A stretch of 64,000 bases of DNA from positions 353,136-417,135 of the forward strand of contig CAJQUW010004452.1 of the NCBI GenBank assembly GCA_907163375.1, in the 5' to 3' direction. The notes beneath the pieces are model-generated. The model saw only the letters and a program-made list of their open reading frames with translations. It was not told the origin of the DNA and did no database searches. Every line of letters starts with the position of its first letter. Positions within the stretch are counted from its first letter, which is position 1. Source of the stretch: Prostheceraeus crozeri. Lineage: Eukaryota > Platyhelminthes > Polycladida > Euryleptidae. A program made the position numbers and the translations under genes. Positions 33,898-42,799 of the stretch are shown here, piece by piece.

Positions 33898-34452
33898 TTA
33901 GGCGTTATGTCGCATGACATAACGAACTGCTGCTTTCAATCGGTTCACAGTAGGCACTTTCTGTCGTCCTAGGAATTTGGTTAAGAGTGATTGACCTTTC
34001 ACATAATGTACTCCCCTAAGTATGCCTGTACCGCCTTCTTTCATATTGCGATAGTTGATCCAGCCAAATATTACTTGACATCTTGGTCTTCTACGCTTAA
34101 AATCTGCAAGGGTATGAAATATTTCACGTTTCATTGATGAGCTCACACGACATCTATTTTTCAATTCCATTGCAATGCGACGTACAGGATTGATCAAATC
34201 GATGCCGCCTACAGGCGATCGCTTAAAGCCATAATCTGTTAACACCATTTCCCACGCATGACCCATTCGCTGACGTAAAATCTGAAGTTTGTAAGCATGA
34301 TTTTGCCAAGGATCGGCTATGCCGGAAAGAATTACATCTTCAATAGGTCTTGTTGCATGAATAGGTGATTTGATGAGACGAACTGCATCATCTAGTCCTC
34401 GTCCCGCTGATGTCACTATTGCAAATGATAATATGATGATGAATCTTAACAT
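33898..34452 (-). CDS. Element A predicted PD-(D/E)XK-like nuclease with signal-like N terminus
   Basis: A 184-residue frame starts MLRFIIILSFAIVTSAGRGL, a good signal peptide or membrane anchor. The core holds GGIDLINPVRRIAMELKNRC and later FKRRRPRCQVIFGWIN. Asp85, then Glu96-Leu-Lys98 on the next strand, followed by a hydrophobic strand near 124-131, has the layout of the PD-(D/E)XK nuclease fold (D...ExK). This is inference from a short motif. It sits between the minor capsid gene and the protease and is on the same strand. A nuclease could resolve replication intermediates or act on host DNA; the signal-like segment is odd for either role. Confidence 0.45.
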   Translation of the reverse strand: MLRFIIILSFAIVTSAGRGLDDAVRLIKSPIHATRPIEDVILSGIADPWQNHAYKLQILRQRMGHAWEMVLTDYGFKRSPVGGIDLINPVRRIAMELKNRCRVSSSMKREIFHTLADFKRRRPRCQVIFGWINYRNMKEGGTGILRGVHYVKGQSLLTKFLGRQKVPTVNRLKAAVRYVMRHNA

Positions 34453-34508
34453 GACTTCGTCCTTTTCTTATGAATGATTTGCTTAAACGAGAAGACTAAG
34501 CAAACGTT

Positions 34509-34862
34509 TTGATGTGTTTAAAACTAACCATGATTGCCAAGCTCTCTTCTCAGTGTCACGTTACATGGAAGGCTCGACGCATTATCTTTTACGATACTCA
34601 TCGACAAGTTAAAATAAGTTTATCCCCTTTTCAAATGGATAACCCCCACGATGCTTTACATATCATGCATCATCCAAGGTACAATATCCCTCTAGGTGGG
34701 CGTCTATTCATTATTCGACGAGATTTCATTGCTCTTCATGATCAAAATGGTGTTATACATTTTACATCCTCAAGTTGGAACAAGTATGGAGAACGTATAC
34801 ATCCTCGCATAATGACTTACCTTCAGCAAACCAACACTCATAAGCATGAGTGTGACAAGTGA
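34509..34862 (+). CDS. Element A small plus-strand protein (up to 117 residues), unknown
   Basis: A plus-strand frame divergent from the nuclease-like gene. It reads ARRIIFYDTHRQVKISLSPF, GRLFIIRRDFIALHDQNGVI and HFTSSSWNKYGERIHPRIM, which has alternating strands and looks protein-like. Only about 55 bp separates the two starts. No family recognised. The start could also be at the second ATG. Confidence 0.4.
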   Translation: MMCLKLTMIAKLSSQCHVTWKARRIIFYDTHRQVKISLSPFQMDNPHDALHIMHHPRYNIPLGGRLFIIRRDFIALHDQNGVIHFTSSSWNKYGERIHPRIMTYLQQTNTHKHECDK

Positions 34863-34979
34863 ACAATGTCTTCTTATCTCTACCTATTCATGTCTGATGA
34901 CTAAATACAACATATTGAATCACATCATCTACTTTTCCATTTAAGTACAATAAAGAAAACACATTTTAATCGTACATAT

Positions 34980-35441
34980 TTATTGAAGGCTTTTATAAAA
35001 GTTACGAATGCGCTTTTCATTGACAAGGGTATCATGTGAAAAATGTTTACAAATGTCATGTAAAGAGTCATAATGTAGTCGTTGCATTACAAAGTAGAGG
35101 GCATAGGCTCCACATGTTGAAGACAAGGGATGTTGATAAGCCAAAGCATTGCGAATCCATTTTCGTGAATGACGGTTCATGAAACGTGTGACATAATCAC
35201 AGTTTGGTAAGGCCAATGAATCAAAGATTTCACCGCAATAGTTTTTATCAATAAACAAAACTTTCCAGTGTTTGCCGGGTGAGTGTGCTGTATCAGTATT
35301 CATGATAATGAATGAGGGTGGTTTTAGTAAAACTGTGGGCATATTATTAATGGAAAACACACCTCGAAATGCTGCAACAGTGTGTTCATCACCATGTTCT
35401 TGAACGACTCTCTCTAGCTCTGCATCAGATAACCAACTCAT
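34980..35441 (-). CDS. Element A adenovirus-type cysteine protease (adenain-like)
   Basis: A 153-residue protein with the order of active-site residues of adenain and Ulp1-like proteases: His58 in SPGKHWKVLFID, Asp74 in GEIFDSLALP, Gln103 in AYQHP and Cys110 in SSTCGAYALYF. In Polintons and adenoviruses this enzyme cuts capsid precursors at Gly-Gly-type sites during maturation. Size is somewhat below adenain (about 204). It overlaps or abuts the end of the capsid gene at 35441 and is on the same strand, fitting co-expression. Confidence 0.9.
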   Translation of the reverse strand: MSWLSDAELERVVQEHGDEHTVAAFRGVFSINNMPTVLLKPPSFIIMNTDTAHSPGKHWKVLFIDKNYCGEIFDSLALPNCDYVTRFMNRHSRKWIRNALAYQHPLSSTCGAYALYFVMQRLHYDSLHDICKHFSHDTLVNEKRIRNFYKSLQ

Positions 35442-36726
35442 TAACTTGTATAAGAAGCGGAAACGTCACATAGTCTGTTAATTCGAATGGTGGAATCGAA
35501 CACAGCATAGATGAGTACATTTACTGTTTTCGTCAAATCTTTTTTAAAGAAGAATTCTAGTTTAAGTCCCTTCGTGGCAGTGCCCGGACGATAAGAAGCA
35601 CCTACTTCATTGCTTGCTGTCAATTCAAATGCATAAAGTGTATAACCTTCAGCAAATTCATCATAGGTCAAACCATTGGTGTCATCAGTATTCCAGTATT
35701 TAAAGCTCTCCATAGTATTTTGATACGAGTATGAGCGAGAATAATGTCCATTAGCGAAGTCTGGACAAAAAGGAGTACCAGGAATGCAATCAGTATCGCG
35801 ATACAATCCGATTTGATTTAAACCAAAGTGTTCAAAGTTGAGGGGATTCTTCGATATATTACCATTGTATGCATCATTTGCAATCAATCCCACAATGATC
35901 ATTTTTGGTGATTGTATAGGAAACAAACTATCTTTAACAAAGCTCTTTTGCGCACGAGGAATGGTGAAACTATGGATCTCAGTATGATTTACACCATAAA
36001 GAGCATCATACTTCTTCAAACCCATCTCGTGACCATTAATCACCGAAGGATTCACTGTCATTCATCGCACATAAAGTCTAACACTTTCAAACACAATCTT
36101 AAATTCAGTCTTTGCTCCATAAGAATTCAATACAAATTTAGGATCGTTCGGCAAGGGATGAACTCGCATGTCTACTTTTGACATTAAGAAACGTGATTGA
36201 CGGAACAGTCCAAGTATAGGGGACCATATAATTCACACAACCTACTTTCTGCAGTCCCCTTTTCACGAGTGACAAATCCCTTGTTTTTGTCACTATCAAA
36301 TTTACCAGCTTCATCTTTACACCAACCCATAACAGCCATGTGACTCTTTTGTGCTTGTGGCTGGAGCTGCATGACTGTTGAAAAATAACCGAGATAGAGA
36401 TAGCTGTGTTGACCACCTTCAATCCGAGTTTCACCAATGGTCAATGATACATCCTTGAAGAGTGTTGCTATTGCCAAGTTATTCACGTTTACTTTGTCCT
36501 CGTCGTCAAGGTTTGTACCGTCCTTATTTACTATCTTAAACTTAACATGTAGATTGATGTCATTCACATCGATGTACTCAGCATCATTTCCTGGTATTAA
36601 AAACTCAATGACACTACCAGAATCGATACTTGTCTGTGGATAACGAATGGATACATAATTTCTAATGATATCCGTCTGTATAGGTGTTCTATCAAATAAA
36701 CAAAGGGATGAGGTTTTACATTCCAT
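35441..36726 (-). pseudogene. Element A double-jelly-roll major capsid protein region
   Basis: Two stretches of the Polinton major capsid family (annotated in animal genomes as F54H12.2-like) are seen. The upstream stretch reads LCLFDRTPIQTDIIRNYVSI, IDSGSVIEFLIPGNDAEYID and INLHVKFKIVNKDGTNL. The downstream stretch reads ALYGVNHTEIHSFTIPRAQK, NPLNFEHFGLNQIGLYRDT and EGYTLYAFELTASNE. These are hallmarks of the family: Q-T-x-I-x...Y, IEFxIPG...YID, and GYTLYAFDLT near the end. The protein would build the hexagonal shell. As read here the gene looks broken. Confidence 0.85.
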
Positions 36727-36728
36727 AT

Positions 36729-37151
36729 TTAAAACAGTCCACGTCGTCTGCGTTTGCTAGGAGGTATACGAGATGCTCTTCGCTTACGTTTGCCTGAAGT
36801 AGAGAGTGGATTGATATGACTGATGACAGACCTGATACCAGCCTCACCGACATTCTTTAAACGCTGTATTCCATGACGCTTTAGCGATTCACGAATCGGC
36901 AATCTTCCTGAAAGCGCATCACTTGCTACATCTGCTGCTAATCCTACAGCTTCCTTTAAAGCTGATTTTCCCACATTTGCGATAGTGGGGAGCATCATAC
37001 CTTTGACAACACCCAATAGACTACTCCCTTTTTGACGTCTCGATCCAGTATAAACGGGAAAGCCAGCTCCATGATTAGCATAGGAGGGGGCAGAATAAAA
37101 CGTAGCAGTTTGATCCATAGGTATTTTTTTATTTATATTTACACAATTCAT
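36729..37151 (-). CDS. Element A basic minor structural protein (140 residues)
   Basis: Reads FYSAPSYANHGAGFPVYTGS, RRQKGSSLLGVVKGMMLPTI, an Ala/Val-rich amphipathic middle (SALKEAVGLAADVASDALSG) and a tail KRKRRASRIPPSKRRRRGLF that resembles a nuclear localisation signal. Small proteins with G-rich start, amphipathic helix and Arg/Lys-rich tail precede the major capsid gene in many Polintons and adintoviruses and resemble adenovirus core/minor proteins (pX or VI type) in style. Direct homology is not shown. The gene lies two bases from the capsid gene start. A better start may be the internal Met at residue 12 (MDQTATFYS). Confidence 0.6.
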   Translation of the reverse strand: MNCVNINKKIPMDQTATFYSAPSYANHGAGFPVYTGSRRQKGSSLLGVVKGMMLPTIANVGKSALKEAVGLAADVASDALSGRLPIRESLKRHGIQRLKNVGEAGIRSVISHINPLSTSGKRKRRASRIPPSKRRRRGLF

Positions 37152-37159
37152 TACTTTGC

Positions 37160-38173
37160 TTAGGAACGATGACTAACACGATAAAGGTCAGAATGACGAA
37201 TCCAACTGTTCATTGAATTTGGACAGCCAGACCATTTCACCAGGCTCCACTTTTCCCCTTGTCGCATTTGGTGACTAAGTATCTTTTCAACCATGTAGTC
37301 ATCATCTTCTTTGGTGATGGGTGTTATCTCATGACGATAAAAACTCCCTTCAATCTCTTCACCATGATAATCACGAAGCTTGTAGGTAGTGGGCTTGAAT
37401 TTCTTGTTAACCTCAGAGACAGTAAATATTTCTTCCGTCCAATTGGGAAGATATCCTTTCGCAAACACGCTTTTCACCTTGGAAATGCGAACTTTGTCAC
37501 CAACCTGAATGTCACGTTTACCTTGTGATGGTTGCTTGCGTTTAGCATTGATTTCACGGATTGTATCCACCATGTCTGGAGTTATGTCAGCAGGTTTGTG
37601 ACCAATCATACGATGAACAGAATGATTGTAAGCGTGTACAGTATCTTGTAATACATCCGTCCACTTTTGTGTTACTTTTGCAGTGAAGTAGCGCCATAGG
37701 CGAGTTTTCAGTGTACGATTAAAGCGTTCGACCACTGCAGCCTTGTATGCACTTTTCACACTTAACAGCTCAATGTTGTGTTCGCGAAATAAAGCACGCA
37801 CATGTCTGTTTTCAAACTCTTTCCCTTGATCAGTCTGAATACGTGTGGGAATGCGTCCTTCACTGAAAATATTTTGGAAAGCCTCGGCCACTTCTTCACC
37901 ACGCTTTGTCTTGAGTGGTTGAACCCAAGCATAACGAGAAAATAAGTCAATGACAGTTAGGAGAAAGCGATAGCCTTCATTCTTTTTAGCTAATAAAGAA
38001 AAATCAGCCAAATCTGCTTGCCATTGTTCATCAATATCATGAACGATATAAGAACGGGTACGATAGCGTTTTCGAGCTTGTGTGTGTAATGTATATGCAG
38101 GTTGAGCTTTTAACCATCTCTTCACTTGTTTCTGTGAATAACCACTTGCTTGTGACAACTTTTTCACTGACAC
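37160..38173 (-). CDS. Element A integrase (retroviral-type DDE with chromodomain)
   Basis: A 337-residue protein. The catalytic core holds Asp54 (WQADLADF), Asp115 (TRIQTDQGKEF) and Glu149 (AAVVERFNRTLK). An HTH-like start (SQASGYSQKQVKRWL) precedes it. After the core comes the usual DKVRISK SH3-like stretch and then a chromodomain-like end (VEKILSHQMRQGEKWSLVKW, NSWI). Polinton integrases insert the element and create short target duplications. The gene is on the same strand as the capsid genes and appears whole. Length and motif order are normal for Polintons. Confidence 0.95.
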   Translation of the reverse strand: MSVKKLSQASGYSQKQVKRWLKAQPAYTLHTQARKRYRTRSYIVHDIDEQWQADLADFSLLAKKNEGYRFLLTVIDLFSRYAWVQPLKTKRGEEVAEAFQNIFSEGRIPTRIQTDQGKEFENRHVRALFREHNIELLSVKSAYKAAVVERFNRTLKTRLWRYFTAKVTQKWTDVLQDTVHAYNHSVHRMIGHKPADITPDMVDTIREINAKRKQPSQGKRDIQVGDKVRISKVKSVFAKGYLPNWTEEIFTVSEVNKKFKPTTYKLRDYHGEEIEGSFYRHEITPITKEDDDYMVEKILSHQMRQGEKWSLVKWSGCPNSMNSWIRHSDLYRVSHRS

Positions 38174-38432
38174 TTTTTCCCTGCATAATGCTTTGGGTTA
38201 TAGTAAATTGATTTCAGATGTTCATCCATCGTCTATTAAGAGGGATCGCTTATTTGCCTCAAAGTATCAGTCATTTTTCTCCGCTAGGGTTTGCGTTTGT
38301 GTTTGAGACCTGCTTTTGCTACTTTTTTGAGCCGTCTTGTAAGAATCACTTTTACAACATGTACTTAAGCAGTTCAATGGCACATGAATGTTTGGCAACT
38401 CTGAACATGGGATACAACATAGCTTCTTCATA

Positions 38433-38984
38433 TTAGAAGTCTGTGATAAAATCAAATGATGGATAACGTGTTGAAGGTTTTGGTATACGCTTCGGCAACT
38501 TCTCGGGTGTTTTCAAAGTTTGCTTGATTCTCTTTTTAGGTCTCTCTACACTTTGCAACTTTCTCTTCATAGGTGTAGAATCATTTTCCATTTTCTGTAA
38601 GGTATCACGTCCAAGAATTGCCTTTGGAACATTGAATTTCTTCATACTCTTTAAAAAGAACTCCCATCCTGTAGGTGTAAAGTGACGACGACGATCACGA
38701 ACAGCATGAATAATTAAATCTTCCACTCTTGAGTCCCTAATGACTGCACTATCATCACCTACCACTTCACCTCGTTGAGTGATTTTCAAGTTGGGTTCGA
38801 GACTTCGATATAAGCTCAGTGCGCGATTGCGATAGGGTTTGGGTGAACCAAGCGAAAGATCATTGCGAATTTTTTCTTTCAATTGTTTCATTTCTTCTAA
38901 AGTGGAACTCTGCTTTATCAAACGATCACATGGATTTTTATTTTGTACAGCTTCTTGTTCATATTGCTGATTAAGTTGTGACAT
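38433..38984 (-). CDS. Element A conserved-type Polinton protein (183 residues), function unknown
   Basis: Starts MSQLNQQYEQEAVQNKNPCD, has a helical EEMKQLKEKIRNDLS and then LYRSLEPNLKITQRGEVVGD, VEDLIIHAVRDRRRHFTPTG and WEFFLKSMKKFNVPKAILG. The tail is Lys/Arg/Pro-rich. I recall the pattern of I...GEV...I..S...DLI..AV....(P)GW..F......NVP....(G) from Polinton proteins encoded next to the packaging ATPase. No function is established. It lies between the integrase and the ATPase remnant on the same strand. Confidence 0.55.
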   Translation of the reverse strand: MSQLNQQYEQEAVQNKNPCDRLIKQSSTLEEMKQLKEKIRNDLSLGSPKPYRNRALSLYRSLEPNLKITQRGEVVGDDSAVIRDSRVEDLIIHAVRDRRRHFTPTGWEFFLKSMKKFNVPKAILGRDTLQKMENDSTPMKRKLQSVERPKKRIKQTLKTPEKLPKRIPKPSTRYPSFDFITDF

Positions 38985-39073
38985 CTGATTTGCCCAAGAT
39001 TGATGAACACTCTACATTGTAGTCAGATGTATATATTCTTCTTGTGGAATAGCAATCATGCGTTGAAAACCAC

Positions 39074-39434
39074 TCATAACAATTTATATATGATCATGGG
39101 TTTCTCAAAGAGATGACTGCGTAAGCGATAATCCTCAGGACAGTCCTGGGTAAAGTCCAAAAATAAATAATTATAGGGTTTTTCCGTAGCAGTCTCAAAT
39201 ACTAGGAATTCAACTTGACTTTTATCGCGAGGATTTTTAAAGATGATGTAATAATGCGTGTTTAGACTTCGATTCCATGCTTCCCTTCCACTTGGAAAAA
39301 GATTTTGCATAATAAAAATGATAGAACATGTTTTGTGATGGGCAGCCTTGGTAAACATAGCCGTTACTTCTTGTAAGTTCTTACTCTCATTAAGTAAATC
39401 ATCAAGAATGATGATATCATAGGGTTGAATATCA
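39074..39434 (-). pseudogene. Element A packaging ATPase, C-terminal part
   Basis: The part downstream of the nested transposon reads PYDIIILDDLLNESK (Walker B, hhhhDD), AMFTKAAHHKTCSIIFIMQN and later NRSLNTHYYIIFKNPRDKSQ. This matches A32/FtsK-HerA-type genome packaging ATPases of Polintons, where the IxxxQN sensor and NxxYxxxFKNPRD stretch are characteristic. The rest of the gene lies beyond the inserted element at 42,543-42,730. Confidence 0.88.
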
Positions 39435-39858
39435 CACGGTTCACCGGAAGTTGAATCTAAACATAAAAAATACGACCCCAAAACGAAGTTCATTTTTGAA
39501 CTACACTATACCCATAGATACTCATGTGATATGTCGTTCAAATCCTGAATGAGCTTCTCGCGAGAAAATCATAGATATCGGATTTTGTCCAAATCCTCAA
39601 TTTTTTACTACTAACTTTTTGGACTAATTTCTTCAAACTTAATGCTATTGTAAATCTGACCTTATTAGATATCGGGAATAATATTCCACTAGAATTGACA
39701 ACTTGCATGAAGCTTTGTTTGCTATTTTACATAGATATCTGGCCTGCTTCAAGGTTTATTAATAATGATAATAACACAATATTTGGTAGTGATAGATTCT
39801 AATGTTTTAATACCATATGAATCCTTAAAAACTTGTTTAATTTTAGATATCGAAAAGT
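39435..39858. repeat. Left terminal inverted repeat of nested transposon
   Basis: Reverse complement of 42113-42538 with very few differences. Contains the palindrome TCTCGCGAGA and several GATATC words (for example ATAGATATC), which may be transposase-binding sites. Confidence 0.88.
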
Positions 39859-39920
39859 CTTTTGTGATTAAATTAAATTCTATGTAACATCTTATAAACG
39901 AGGTTTGATGTGCATGAAGT

Positions 39921-41975
39921 TTACAAATGGCGAGAGTTGTATCGAATTACGCAGTGAAGAAGATGCGTTCCATAATTTTCATTATTCTGACTTACTTTTC
40001 CTCCTGATTTCCACATAGTGTCAAAATATGAGTGAACAGCCTCTGATGCCTGCTCACTAAAGCGTGATAGTCCGCATTTTTTAAGCTTACAAAATTGAAT
40101 TAAATGCACCATTACAATATGAGCTGCAGTTGTCACAGTCATCCCCGTTTGGAGATATAAGTTTTCAAAGACAGGACAAAGTTGTTTTCCGAAAGAATGG
40201 CCGACAACGTTGTCAAATGCGACTAATGTTGATCCAAATAGATTTATTAACGATGCTTGATTCGATCTATTACCAATTTCAATTAGAACATGAGCACTTT
40301 TCAATAACTTTCGGCACATATTTCCGGTAAATTCCCCACCGTGATGTTTGGGCTGAACTATTCCAAGCTTGTTTAGCCATTCCTCAGCAATATTGGGAAC
40401 GGCCGTTTGTAATTCCTTGAATATTTTGTTTACTACACGAAGAAGTAAATGAAGTTCTGGTGGGGGAATCAGTTGTATAAGCCTTTCACTATCACTACCT
40501 TGGATCATCGGATGATTTACACAACTCCTGAACTCTTTAGCAGATGCCTTCTCGTTGTACATACGTCGTACATTCATGTAGTCATCAGCATACATGTATT
40601 TCTTTATCTCACCGATAGTTCTCATTGGATGCGATCTGAATTTTTCCTTGTCGGAGAATTCCATCTTCGGACAGTTGCAATATACACAGGGAAAACTGCT
40701 TGAGTGTGATTGCAGTCCACATGAAATGTTCGCCATTTTCAGGTCGACTGCACAAACATATTCAAAGTCAATCTCATCGATCTTCAACAGGTTAAGGATT
40801 AGCCGTACATTAAAATATGTTTCTTTCACATCGTAACTTGTAGCAACAATGAGAAGCCTCTTCACACTTGTGTCGAGCATTGTCCTATTGATCAGTTTCT
40901 TTGAATCGTTATTGGTATCAGAATTGGACATTATATTCAAGCAAAACTTAAGACAGCCACCGCCACTATCAATTCCCATTTTAAAGGTGACGGATGCTTT
41001 TTCATAGTTGCGCTTTTCACAAACGAAATTAACAAAATCTGTGATATTTGTACAGTATACAAGATCTTTGGAAACGGTTGAGGTTCCATCCTCGGTGGCA
41101 GTACACTCGAATTCACATGTTGTACAACTGAAGAAGTCCAGACAGCTATTATCTCTGTCACGAAGTTTCGATCCAATATCCGATTCAACTGATGCTTTTC
41201 CGAGAACACTTCTGACAAATGGAACAAATTTTCGACGAATTTCGTTGTTAGATGACGAGGTAGCATTTTGAAATTTCATAATATCATCGATGTTGAATTG
41301 AGATGAATCTTTCGTATTATTTGAGAGGACTTTCACTTTTAATGGATGTGAACCACCGAAGTAGAGACTGCTGATATTGTCAATCGAGGATTTCCTGATA
41401 ATCGATGATGCGACAGCCTGTTGTGTATTGTCATCACTTGAGTTTATCATTCTCAACATATTATCACGTAGATTTCTTTGCGTACACTTATGATTGATAC
41501 CTTTTCCGTATTCTGATTTACAGAAGCTGCATAGCACAATCGGCATACTGGTAGGTCTTTCAATGCTTCTTGGGCGACCCTTACTCCGATGAGTTATACA
41601 GCCTGATTTCCGGATTTCACAGTCACATAATGGGACAGGATTAGATCTCGTCGTGGTAGTGATGGGCGAAATGTGTATATAATCATAAAGTTCAGGTAGA
41701 ATTTCGATCTTCTTCTTGCCAGCACTTATATCATTCAAATCGGATCTGCACTTGCTGCATATGCCACATGGAAATCGATTGTCAGATGGATCATAGTCTT
41801 TTCGAAAATATCGTTGTATTCGCTCAGGAACAATTGCAGTCAGATTGTATTTAGCTTTGCCAAAGCAAATAGCGCAAACTCTACACCGATTTTCTTCATG
41901 TGTTAACGCACGCTTCATGTACATGTATGCCATCGTGAAGTAAGTGAAGAACGTTGACTTGCTTTGTACGTACAT
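39921..41975 (-). CDS. Transposase with RAG1-like N-terminal zinc region (684 residues)
   Basis: Residues 30-165 carry a cysteine-rich array: CRVCAICFGK, FPCGICSKCRSDL, LCDCEIRKSGCITH and LCSFCKSEYGKGINHKC. Order and spacing recall the N-terminal region of vertebrate RAG1. The following part has FKMGIDSGGGCLKFCLNIM with Asp336, VCAVDLKMANISCGLQSHSS with Asp411 and a CxxC pair (430-433), IPPPELHLLLRVVNKIF, HHGGEFTGNMCRKLL and FSEQASEAVHSYFDTMW with Glu641/645. I read this as a DDE transposase with a zinc insertion. The RAG1 core itself is not present. A start at the internal Met15 or Met18 is as likely as Met1, since the zinc region begins at residue 31. It is encoded in the same direction as the disrupted ATPase. 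It looks intact. Confidence 0.75.
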   Translation of the reverse strand: MYVQSKSTFFTYFTMAYMYMKRALTHEENRCRVCAICFGKAKYNLTAIVPERIQRYFRKDYDPSDNRFPCGICSKCRSDLNDISAGKKKIEILPELYDYIHISPITTTTRSNPVPLCDCEIRKSGCITHRSKGRPRSIERPTSMPIVLCSFCKSEYGKGINHKCTQRNLRDNMLRMINSSDDNTQQAVASSIIRKSSIDNISSLYFGGSHPLKVKVLSNNTKDSSQFNIDDIMKFQNATSSSNNEIRRKFVPFVRSVLGKASVESDIGSKLRDRDNSCLDFFSCTTCEFECTATEDGTSTVSKDLVYCTNITDFVNFVCEKRNYEKASVTFKMGIDSGGGCLKFCLNIMSNSDTNNDSKKLINRTMLDTSVKRLLIVATSYDVKETYFNVRLILNLLKIDEIDFEYVCAVDLKMANISCGLQSHSSSFPCVYCNCPKMEFSDKEKFRSHPMRTIGEIKKYMYADDYMNVRRMYNEKASAKEFRSCVNHPMIQGSDSERLIQLIPPPELHLLLRVVNKIFKELQTAVPNIAEEWLNKLGIVQPKHHGGEFTGNMCRKLLKSAHVLIEIGNRSNQASLINLFGSTLVAFDNVVGHSFGKQLCPVFENLYLQTGMTVTTAAHIVMVHLIQFCKLKKCGLSRFSEQASEAVHSYFDTMWKSGGKVSQNNENYGTHLLHCVIRYNSRHL

Positions 41976-42112
41976 TTGAAGTAAATTTAGATATAAAATT
42001 CAATTATGTCGCAACCTGTGTCTCAAATTACGACTATGTTATTGTCATTATTATAAAACAGTGAAACAGGCTAAATATCTATGTAGCAAACAGTGATATC
42101 TAGATAGCAAAT

Positions 42113-42538
42113 ACTTTTCGATATCTAAAAAATTAAACAAGTTTTTAAGGATTCATATGGTATTAAAACATTAGAATCTATCACTATCAAATATTGTGTT
42201 ATTATCATTATTAATAAACCTTGAAGCAGGCCAGATATCTATGTAAAATAGCAAACAAAGCTTCATGCAAGTTGTCAATTCTAGTGGAATATTATTCCCG
42301 ATATCTAATAAGGTCAGATTTACAATAGCATTAAGTTTGAAGAAATTAGTCCAAAAAGTTAGTAGTAAAAAATTGAGGATTTGGACAAAATCCGATATCT
42401 ATGATTTTCTCGCGAGAAGCTCATTCAGGATTTGAACGACATATCACATGAGTATCTATGGGTATAGTGTAGTTCAAAAATGAACTTCGTTTTGGGGTCG
42501 TATTTTTTATGTTTAGATTCAACTTCCGGTGAACCGTG
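42113..42538. repeat. Right terminal inverted repeat of nested transposon
   Basis: Mate of 39435-39858. The transposase start lies about 140 bp inside it, so the promoter is probably within this repeat. Confidence 0.88.
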
Positions 42539-42542
42539 ATCA

Positions 42543-42730
42543 GCAGTGCTGATAATCCCCGGTTGAACCAAGTAACCCTTACCAACCAATTCACGATGTA
42601 AGTTATGTTGATAAATTCCATGGCACCAGACAACGCGATTCGGTATGCAGTCAAAAATCTCATTACGATGCTCCAACAATTGCAGTGTTAAATGTGTCTT
42701 CCCACTATGAGAGGGTCCTGCGATACACAT
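42543..42730 (-). pseudogene. Element A packaging ATPase, N-terminal part
   Basis: Reads MCIAGPSHSGKTHLTLQLLE with Walker A GPSHSGKT, then NRVVWCHGIYQHNLHRELV. This is the P-loop half of the Polinton packaging ATPase, which pumps element DNA into capsids. The gene is interrupted directly after this part by the nested transposon. Confidence 0.88.
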
Positions 42731-42799
42731 AGTGCGATTACAGCGTAAACGGAAATCCTTGTTGATTTTGATGAAAAGTCATACCATTTAACTTAGTAT

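Larger units (their letters stand above)
39435..42538 (-). mobile_element. Nested DNA transposon, N-RAG-TP/Chapaev-like, intact-looking
   Basis: A 3104-bp element starting CACGGTTCACCGG and ending CCGGTGAACCGTG, with terminal inverted repeats of about 425 bp and the 4-bp duplication ATCA on both sides (39431-39434 and 42539-42542). It holds one long frame for a 684-residue transposase. CAC termini with a 4-bp duplication are the marks of Chapaev elements, and the RAG1-like zinc region points to the N-RAG-TP type first seen in Aplysia. The nearly identical ends and open frame suggest recent activity. Confidence 0.85.

Noticed and set aside
39921-41975. Vertebrate-type RAG1 or Transib transposase
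   Set aside because: Only the N-terminal cysteine region resembles RAG1. The catalytic part and the 4-bp duplication do not fit Transib, which leaves 5 bp.
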